Origin: Histomonas meleagridis
Lineage: Eukaryota > Parabasalia > Tritrichomonadida > Dientamoebidae
Reading direction: 5' to 3'
Length of the DNA: 64,000 bases
Assembly (NCBI GenBank): GCA_020186115.1
Contig: WSYJ01000134.1
Span: forward strand, 62,001-126,000
This document shows positions 57,691 to 64,000 of this stretch, piece by piece. A model generated the notes under the pieces. That model saw nothing but the letters and a program-made list of their open reading frames with translations. It was not told the DNA's origin and made no database searches. Both the position numbers and the translations under genes were made by a program. Position 1 is the first letter of the stretch. Every line of letters begins with the position of its first letter.

Positions 57691-59856
57691 TTAATGTGTT
57701 AATTTTGCACTTAGTTCATCTATTTGCTTTTGCAATCTCTCTGCTTCCTCGTAGTCCTCCTTTTCTATTGCCATATCCAATTGTTTCGACAACGCGTCAA
57801 TCTTTTGTTGTATTGACTCCTTGTTCAGCTTCGGCGGCTGCTCCAGGTACAGCACCGCGTGCAGCATTATCGCCTGCAGAGGCTTCAGCAGCTTCGTTGC
57901 GTACGGCGACAACTCAAAGAGGCCGTCGAGAACTGCAATTGTTGATTCGAAGTATGAATAATTGGAGTCCAAAATTGTGAACTTTGCGTCTTCGATATCT
58001 TCTTTTGCTTGATCCAATTGCGCCGCTTGTTCTGAGTTCTCTAAGACAATTGTATTAATTTTGTTATTCGTTTCTTTCATTATTGCTTCGTTCGCATTAA
58101 TTTGTTCTTGTGTTTCTTTGATGTTTTGCGTTAATGTCTTCGCTTGCATGAAGTTCTTTGTTTGGATTGCATTCTTTTTACTTGCTTCAAGTTGATTTAG
58201 TTTTTGCTTGAGCATTGTTAACGTTTCATTAGTTGTCGCAACTTTACTTCGGAGTAATGGTAATTCAGCAGTGTTCGGATTCGTGAAATTCTCCAATTCT
58301 TCTAATGTCTTTTTGGCGCGTTCTAATTTCTCTTTGGCTAAGTTTCGCTTCTCAACAACTGAGACGTGATTCTTGCACATATTCTCGATGATTTGTGCCG
58401 CCGGCTCTGATTGTACTGCATCAATTTGAATGTCGGACATTTGTTTCTTATAATCGTTAAGTTGTTCCTTAAGAATTTCGATCTTTTTAGTGCGACGATT
58501 AACATTATCTAATAATGATTGATATGGTGCTTCGATTTGTTTGATCTTTGATTCACATTGCGCACGTTCAATGGAAATTGTTCGTTCTTCAGCTTCAAGT
58601 TTAGTTTTCTCAGTAGAAAACTTGTTCTCCATTTCTTCATATTCCATACATTTTTCTTCATATTCTTTGTCTAATGCTGCAATTCGTTGTTTATGTTCTT
58701 CGATTTGTTTTAATAATGAAGTTATCTTTTCTTCAAGGTCAGACTTCTCTTCTTCAATTGCTGCTAAGCGTGTTGCTAATGGTTCTGTGGAATCATTTTC
58801 CATCATTTCAAGTTGTTTACGTCGCATGTTAAGTTGCGATTGTTTAGTATCAACATTTTTACGAATGGAATCAATAGAAGCTGAATTTTGCATACGATAT
58901 GATTTAACATTTTGTTCATCTTTAAGTTGTTGTTGCTCTAAATCATGAAGACGTTGTTCAGTATCAGTTTGATGTTGTTTAATATCATTAATGATACTGG
59001 AAATGTTTGTGTGTCGTTCTTCTAATGCTTCGGCTGCTTTGTTGGCAATGAACATGGCTTGATCTAATAATGAGATAAGATTAGAATGTGATTTTTCAAA
59101 CTTTTGCTGAAGCATTTCATTGTTTATGCCACCTGATGAACGAAGTGCTTTACGATCTTCATCAACAGCTCTGGTGGCCTCATTAACAGCTCGTTGAAGT
59201 GCGTCATAATTAACGGTCTCATTTGATGTGATTTCAAACGGTTTCAACGATTCGGACTCAGATTCACTGCGAAGTTCAGATGATTCATGTTGCTGCCCTG
59301 GACCACTTGACACAAAGGCAAAAGCAAACGAATTTTCTTCTGTGGGTGGTGATTGAGTTGTTTCTTTTTCATTGGACTCATTTGTAAATGAAAATGAATT
59401 ATCATTTGATTGTTCTGTTGTTTTGGTGGCTCCAAATGAAAATTCCGATTGAGCACTGGAGTCAAGGGGTTGACTTTCTGAGGCAAAGTCAAAAGCATAG
59501 ACTTCATTGTCATTTTCTGGTTTGGTTGGTGAGTCTGATTGATAATTCGAAGAAACGTTTTCTTCTGACTCTGAAGTAAAATTAAATGAAGGAACTGGTA
59601 TTTGATTATTTTGATCAGGAGTGGCGATTGTTACTGATTTTTTGGCAAATTTTGGTTTTTTAGGATCAGCCTTTTTGGCTTCTTTTTTTACTCCAATAAC
59701 ACGAGGTGTAAAACCTTTCTTTACTCTTCTCATTTGGATATCATTATCAAGAGGAGTTTGATTAGCACGCTCATTCATTGAAACCATAAACTTGGCAAGG
59801 TCGTTTTTGGATCTGTTAGGATTTTCCAAGGATTGACGATGCTTTCTTTCAGTCAT
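57691..59856 (-). CDS. Long coiled-coil protein with C-terminal UVR motif
   Basis: 721 residues from ATG 59856 (MTERKHRQS). The N-terminal 220 residues are disordered and Ser/Glu/Asn-rich, with at least five Phe-x-Phe acidic motifs (FNFTSESEE, FDFASES, FSFGATK, FSFTNESNE, FAFAFVS). Residues about 225-640 are continuous coiled coil. The last 40 residues form a UVR (UvrB/C-like) helical hairpin (LDMAIEKEDYEEAERLQKQIDEL), and a second similar hairpin is at about 575 (KKNAIQTKNFMQAKTLTQNI). UVR motifs in eukaryotes are used for protein contacts, not DNA repair. A tether or cytoskeletal scaffold is plausible. The 3' end is notably GC-rich. Confidence 0.75.
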   Translation of the reverse strand: MTERKHRQSLENPNRSKNDLAKFMVSMNERANQTPLDNDIQMRRVKKGFTPRVIGVKKEAKKADPKKPKFAKKSVTIATPDQNNQIPVPSFNFTSESEENVSSNYQSDSPTKPENDNEVYAFDFASESQPLDSSAQSEFSFGATKTTEQSNDNSFSFTNESNEKETTQSPPTEENSFAFAFVSSGPGQQHESSELRSESESESLKPFEITSNETVNYDALQRAVNEATRAVDEDRKALRSSGGINNEMLQQKFEKSHSNLISLLDQAMFIANKAAEALEERHTNISSIINDIKQHQTDTEQRLHDLEQQQLKDEQNVKSYRMQNSASIDSIRKNVDTKQSQLNMRRKQLEMMENDSTEPLATRLAAIEEEKSDLEEKITSLLKQIEEHKQRIAALDKEYEEKCMEYEEMENKFSTEKTKLEAEERTISIERAQCESKIKQIEAPYQSLLDNVNRRTKKIEILKEQLNDYKKQMSDIQIDAVQSEPAAQIIENMCKNHVSVVEKRNLAKEKLERAKKTLEELENFTNPNTAELPLLRSKVATTNETLTMLKQKLNQLEASKKNAIQTKNFMQAKTLTQNIKETQEQINANEAIMKETNNKINTIVLENSEQAAQLDQAKEDIEDAKFTILDSNYSYFESTIAVLDGLFELSPYATKLLKPLQAIMLHAVLYLEQPPKLNKESIQQKIDALSKQLDMAIEKEDYEEAERLQKQIDELSAKLTH

Positions 59857-60439
59857 TTTGATCAAAGAATTTTTCCCAAATAATTGCCGATCAATATCGT
59901 GTCAAATTTAATGAACAAGACGATAGGTCCGATTTTCAATGAAAGCGGTCACCATTAGAAAAAGCATGCGATCAGAAATAACGCCCTGCTTCACAGCAAA
60001 TGGAAAATATAAAGAATTGCTAATGTAAATTTGATACTATAAATATGTTGTTATTCAATATTGTTTTTTTAATTTATGCATATAACAGTAATGATGTCTT
60101 ATCATTGTGATTTTAATGAATGTAATAATTGAATCAAAACTTATCAGTTTTTATAGATAAAAATAATGTAACAGTATTGTTCAGAAAAAATTAACCGCGT
60201 GCGTTTTACATCATATATCAAAGAACAGAAAGATATATTACAATTGTAACATTCATTGAATTTTCTTGTTGATTTGGATGATTTTTTTAATAGAACATTT
60301 TCGGTCAATATATTCAAAAAGTAGTTTGGTTCAAAAAACGAATAAAATATTCAAATTTTTGGTGTTTGTAAAGGAATAGTCAAAATTGCCTGAGAATGGC
60401 ATTTATTTTAATTTATTTAAATTCAGGCAAAACAAGCCG
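59857..60439. other. Intergenic region
   Basis: 583 AT-rich bases between divergent genes, with no specific signal identified. Confidence 0.4.
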
Positions 60440-60628
60440 ATGATATCAATAATATTAGCTATCTTTTTTATTGATACATGCCAAGAATTTGATAGTACAT
60501 CGAAGACACTTGTGATTTCCACAACTGAGGATTTCAATGATGATTATAAAAATGAAACAGTACATGTTATCATTAAAGATGAATTAAAGAAGTACCTTCA
60601 AGTGCCTTTTCAAATTGGAAATTGCTGA
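60440..60628 (+). CDS. BspA-like protein, N-terminal signal part (frameshifted)
   Basis: The start is ATG 60440 (MISIILAIFFIDTCQEF), whose N-terminus looks like a signal peptide; an upstream in-frame ATG (60386) would precede it with polar residues. The following VISTTEDFN and VHVIIKDELK lead towards the first LRR, but the frame stops at 60626-60628. The LRR reading resumes from 60583 in another frame. A one-base change near 60585-60592 (GAATTAAAGAAG) probably splits one gene. Confidence 0.55.
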   Translation: MISIILAIFFIDTCQEFDSTSKTLVISTTEDFNDDYKNETVHVIIKDELKKYLQVPFQIGNC

Positions 60629-63600
60629 CTACAGTTACAATTGAGTCTACTTCATTTTCATCATTTTATAAATACGCTTTTTCTAATTGCACATCTTTAA
60701 TCAAGATTGCATTTCCTGATACACTTACAACAATTAATGAAGGTTCTTTTGAATATTGTTCTTCATTAGAAAGTATTACCATTCCAAATTCTGTTAATTA
60801 TTTAGGTGATTTTTGTTTTCAATATTGCACAAAATTAGAAACATTATTTATTGGAGAAAACGCAAATGAAGGTTTGTATCCTTTTTTCGAGACTCCTGTT
60901 AAATATTTGACTTCTTTCACTCCAAATGTTTCTATTTACTATTTTGATGATAATTTAATATCAGTCAGATTAGGTGAAAAAATCACATCAATTCGAGAAA
61001 ACAATTTTGGGAGCGCTTTAAAATTAGAGATCGTTATTCTTCCAAAAAAACTTGTGACAATTAATTCTCGTGCATTTCGCGATTGCATCAATTTAAAAAA
61101 TATTACATTGCCAAATTCATTAAAATCAATTGCAGCATATGCATTTTTTAATTGCAGATCCATCGAAAATATTACTGTTCCAGATTCAGTCGAAACAATT
61201 GGAGCATATGCATTTGATGGTTGCAAAAAACTTACTTACTTAAAACTATCTAATTCCATTACTTTAATTGATACTGGTACTGTCCAGAGATGCTCTTCAT
61301 TAAAAAGTATAATAATTCCTCCTTCTGTTAATGAAATTAAAAATAGTGTATTTGAAAATTGTTATTCATTAGAAAACGTTTCACTTCCAGATTCAATTAC
61401 TGTAATTCCAACTAAAGCGTTCTTAAATTGTTATTCATTAAGAAGTTTTGTAGTTTCTAATTTTGTTACTCAAATTTTGAGTGAATCATTCAGAAATTGT
61501 TCTTTTGAAACATTTGTACTTGGAGAAAATGTAAATGATATTAAAAACTCAGCTTTTGAATCATGTAAAATAAAAAATTTAACATTTCTTCCTCCAAATA
61601 TTTCTATGAAAGAATTTGTAAGTGAATTTGAAGATGTTCTTAAATGTATAATCATTGGTGATAAAATAACATCAATTGAAAGGGAGACATTCAATTTATT
61701 TCGATCATTAACAAATGTAACAATCGGAAATTCTGTTCAATCAATTGGTTATGGTGCATTTGAAAGTTGTAATATGGAAAGCATAATAATTCCAAATTCA
61801 GTAACTTCAATGGGAAGTTACGTATTTAGAGATTGTGATAGTTTACTTTCAATTGAAATACCTGATAATGTTATTTCATTAAGTTCATCTGCGTTTTATC
61901 ATTGTTCTTCATTGAAGACCGTAAAATTAGGAAATAGTATTACTTCGATCAAAAAGTCCACATTTAAAGATTGCCGTTCATTAAATAATATTGAAATTGA
62001 TAAATCAGTTAAATCGATAGGATCATCTGCATTTCTAAATTGTATTTCATTATCAAATATTATAATTCCAGATTTAGTTACTGAAATTAATGAATCTGCA
62101 TTCCAAAATTGTGCATTAGTTGATTTAATTATTCCAAATAATGTTGAAACAATTGGTGAAAACGCTTTTTATTTATGTTCTAAATTAGTGTTTCTAGAAA
62201 CACTTATTATTGGAGAAAATGTTAAAACAGTTGGTAAAAATGCATTTAACTCTTGTTCAATTACAAATTTAACAATTAATGGATTAAATGTGCCAGTAGC
62301 CAATATTACAAAAGATATTCGTTCAACATTAATTTCTATTAAAATTAATGATTTGTTTACGTCAATTCCTTCTCATGCATTTATGAAATGTAAGAAGTTA
62401 AGAAGTATTCCGCTTCCGAAATCAATACAAACGATTGAAGATTATTCATTTTATGAATGTATTTCATTAGAAAATTTCACAATTCCAGATACTGTTACAT
62501 TAATTGGTGAATATGCATTTAAATATTGTTTATTTACTAGTATAATAATTCCTAATTCAGTAACTACTATAGGAAAATATGCATTTAGTGAATGTCCAAA
62601 TTTAAAAACTGCTATTGTTGGTGAAGGTTTAACTTCCAAACTTTCCATATTTTCATCATCTCCATTAGAGAATATTACATTTCTTTGTCCAATAGTATCT
62701 AATATCTTTCATAATTTATCTTTAATCAATGTACAATTTGGTGATAAAGTTCAATCTATTGAAGCTGAGGTATTTAGAAAATGTAAATCAACACGAAAAA
62801 TAGTAATACCAAATTCAGTTATTTCAATTGGTGATAATGCTTTTAGAGAATGTACAGGATTAAATACTTTTGTTCTTGGTGAAGGTGTAACAACAATTGG
62901 AAAAGATGTATTTCTTGATACTGCTATTGAAGTTTTAACAATTTTAAGTCCTAATGTTTCTATTCCAACAATATCAAAACCTATTATGTCAACATTATAC
63001 TATGTAACTATTGGTGGTAAAATAACAACAATTGAAGATTCATCATTCAAAGATTGTGAAGAATTAGAAACCGTAATAATTGAAGATTCAGTTTTATCGA
63101 TTGGTAATGATGCATTTTATAACTGTTATTATTTAAAAAATGTTAGAATGTCAAAATCTATTAATTCAATTGGTACTTATGCATTTTATAACTGTAGATA
63201 TTTAGATACATTAGATATTCCAAAGAATGTTACTGAAATTAAAGAAGGAACTTTCCAATTATGTTCTTCGTTGGAAATAATACTTTCAGATTCAATTGTT
63301 TCAATTGGAGATTTTGCTTTTTTTAGAGTAGCTAGTCGTAGTTCTTTTATAATACCAAATAGTGTTACGTATATTGGATCTAATGCATTTGAACATAATT
63401 ATAATTTAAAGTCATTAACAATTGGAAATTCTGTTAAATCTATTGGATCGAAAGCATTTTATAATTGTTTAGCCCTGAAAAATTTAGTAATTGGTAATTC
63501 ACTTACTTCTTTTGAAACTGATACATTTAAATATTGTAGGAATTTAATTAATGTAACATTCGGTACATCACTTCAAACAATTGGTCCTGGTACATTTTGT

Positions 63601-64000
63601 AACTGTACAAGTTTAGAAAATGTTACTATCTCAAATACAGTTACAAAAATTGATTCAGAAGCATTTTGTAATTGTAGTATGTTAATTAGTGTTATAATTG
63701 GAGATTCAGTTACTTCAATTGGATCTTTTGCTTTTTGTAACTGTACTTCATTGCCTTATATTGAAATATCATCTAGTGTTAAAACAATTGATCAAAAAGC
63801 TTTTTCGAGGTGTATGGGGTTAAAAGAAGTTATTATTGGAATTAATGTAAAAACTGTTTCAGAGGATGCATTTGAAAAATGTAAAATTACTAATATTACT
63901 TTACTTAATGCAAACGCTGCTTATTCAATTACAAGAGATATATGCAGTTATTTAAAAAATGTTATTATTGGAGATGATGTCATTGCAATTCCTGATAAAG
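60583..64000 (+). CDS. BspA-like leucine-rich repeat surface protein (partial, runs off window)
   Basis: An open frame of about 1139 codons to the window end with no start of its own; it continues the signal part at 60440. More than 40 units of the LRR_5/BspA type (about 23 residues: L-x-x-I-x-IPNSVxxIGxxAFxxC-x-S-L) run from 60595 on, for example SITLPNSLKSIAAYAFFNC, NVTIGNSVQSIGYGAFES and SVIIGDSVTSIGSFAFCNC. Some units carry longer inserts (about 60870-60960, 62270-62340). BspA-like proteins are the largest trichomonad surface family, implicated in adhesion. A C-terminal TM and tail, if present, lie beyond the window. Confidence 0.85.
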   Translation, partial: MKEVPSSAFSNWKLLTTVTIESTSFSSFYKYAFSNCTSLIKIAFPDTLTTINEGSFEYCSSLESITIPNSVNYLGDFCFQYCTKLETLFIGENANEGLYPFFETPVKYLTSFTPNVSIYYFDDNLISVRLGEKITSIRENNFGSALKLEIVILPKKLVTINSRAFRDCINLKNITLPNSLKSIAAYAFFNCRSIENITVPDSVETIGAYAFDGCKKLTYLKLSNSITLIDTGTVQRCSSLKSIIIPPSVNEIKNSVFENCYSLENVSLPDSITVIPTKAFLNCYSLRSFVVSNFVTQILSESFRNCSFETFVLGENVNDIKNSAFESCKIKNLTFLPPNISMKEFVSEFEDVLKCIIIGDKITSIERETFNLFRSLTNVTIGNSVQSIGYGAFESCNMESIIIPNSVTSMGSYVFRDCDSLLSIEIPDNVISLSSSAFYHCSSLKTVKLGNSITSIKKSTFKDCRSLNNIEIDKSVKSIGSSAFLNCISLSNIIIPDLVTEINESAFQNCALVDLIIPNNVETIGENAFYLCSKLVFLETLIIGENVKTVGKNAFNSCSITNLTINGLNVPVANITKDIRSTLISIKINDLFTSIPSHAFMKCKKLRSIPLPKSIQTIEDYSFYECISLENFTIPDTVTLIGEYAFKYCLFTSIIIPNSVTTIGKYAFSECPNLKTAIVGEGLTSKLSIFSSSPLENITFLCPIVSNIFHNLSLINVQFGDKVQSIEAEVFRKCKSTRKIVIPNSVISIGDNAFRECTGLNTFVLGEGVTTIGKDVFLDTAIEVLTILSPNVSIPTISKPIMSTLYYVTIGGKITTIEDSSFKDCEELETVIIEDSVLSIGNDAFYNCYYLKNVRMSKSINSIGTYAFYNCRYLDTLDIPKNVTEIKEGTFQLCSSLEIILSDSIVSIGDFAFFRVASRSSFIIPNSVTYIGSNAFEHNYNLKSLTIGNSVKSIGSKAFYNCLALKNLVIGNSLTSFETDTFKYCRNLINVTFGTSLQTIGPGTFCNCTSLENVTISNTVTKIDSEAFCNCSMLISVIIGDSVTSIGSFAFCNCTSLPYIEISSSVKTIDQKAFSRCMGLKEVIIGINVKTVSEDAFEKCKITNITLLNANAAYSITRDICSYLKNVIIGDDVIAIPDK

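Overview
The window looks like nuclear DNA of a trichomonad (Parabasalia, Trichomonas/Tritrichomonas-like protist). The sequence is AT-rich and almost all open frames are single uninterrupted ORFs. Several genes have very short 5' leaders that begin at a YCACTTTT-type initiator element. The gene content also fits: a hydrogenosome/mitochondrion-type Hsp70 with a short presequence, BspA-like leucine-rich surface proteins, DUF3447-type ankyrin proteins, tubby-like proteins and a Maverick/Polinton relic. The species is not certain from sequence alone.

Layout. 0-5.5 kb: a small membrane protein, Hsp70, and a CARMIL-like LRR protein. 5.7-13.2 kb: two divergent DUF3447-ankyrin loci, each followed by a long array in which single ankyrin units alternate with stop-containing spacers at a strict 170 (or about 153) bp period. 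14.5-21.3 kb: ArfGAP, a dead Ca2+-ATPase fragment, two tubby-like genes flanking AP-3 mu, tRNA-Met, and a RibD/DHFR-fold reductase. 21.96-27.15 kb: an R2-type (restriction-like endonuclease) non-LTR retroelement inserted at the 3' end of a tRNA-Met gene, flanked by a 17-bp target duplication taken from the tRNA. 27.5-34.7 kb: polytopic membrane protein, interrupted coiled-coil gene, two J-domain proteins (one a frameshifted, CaaX-tailed type I DnaJ), and an ARM-like protein. 35-38.1 kb: third DUF3447 locus with its own 170-bp ankyrin array. 38.4-43.3 kb: four-LIM protein, glucosidase II beta, a fourth (truncated) DUF3447 gene, and a decayed gene. 43.88-49.84 kb: a 6-kb Maverick remnant with ~195-bp terminal inverted repeats. 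It keeps packaging ATPase, capsid and small virion-like genes, several broken, and carries a GC-rich stand-alone chromodomain, but no polymerase or integrase. 50-60.4 kb: surface-protein relic, Qa-SNARE, ankyrin protein, tetraspanin, 34-bp satellite, and coiled-coil/UVR protein. 60.4-64 kb: a BspA-like LRR surface protein running off the end.

Most intact genes are housekeeping or membrane-traffic genes (AP-3 mu, ArfGAP, syntaxin, tubby-like, Hsp70/DnaJ, glucosidase II beta) interspersed with lineage-expanded families and dead mobile DNA. The strongest candidate for something undescribed is the ankyrin unit/spacer architecture, repeated at three loci with conserved spacing but without recognisable GT-AG splice sites. 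The second is the tRNA-gene insertion by an R2-class retroelement. Single-base frameshifts recur in otherwise well-preserved genes; some may be assembly errors.
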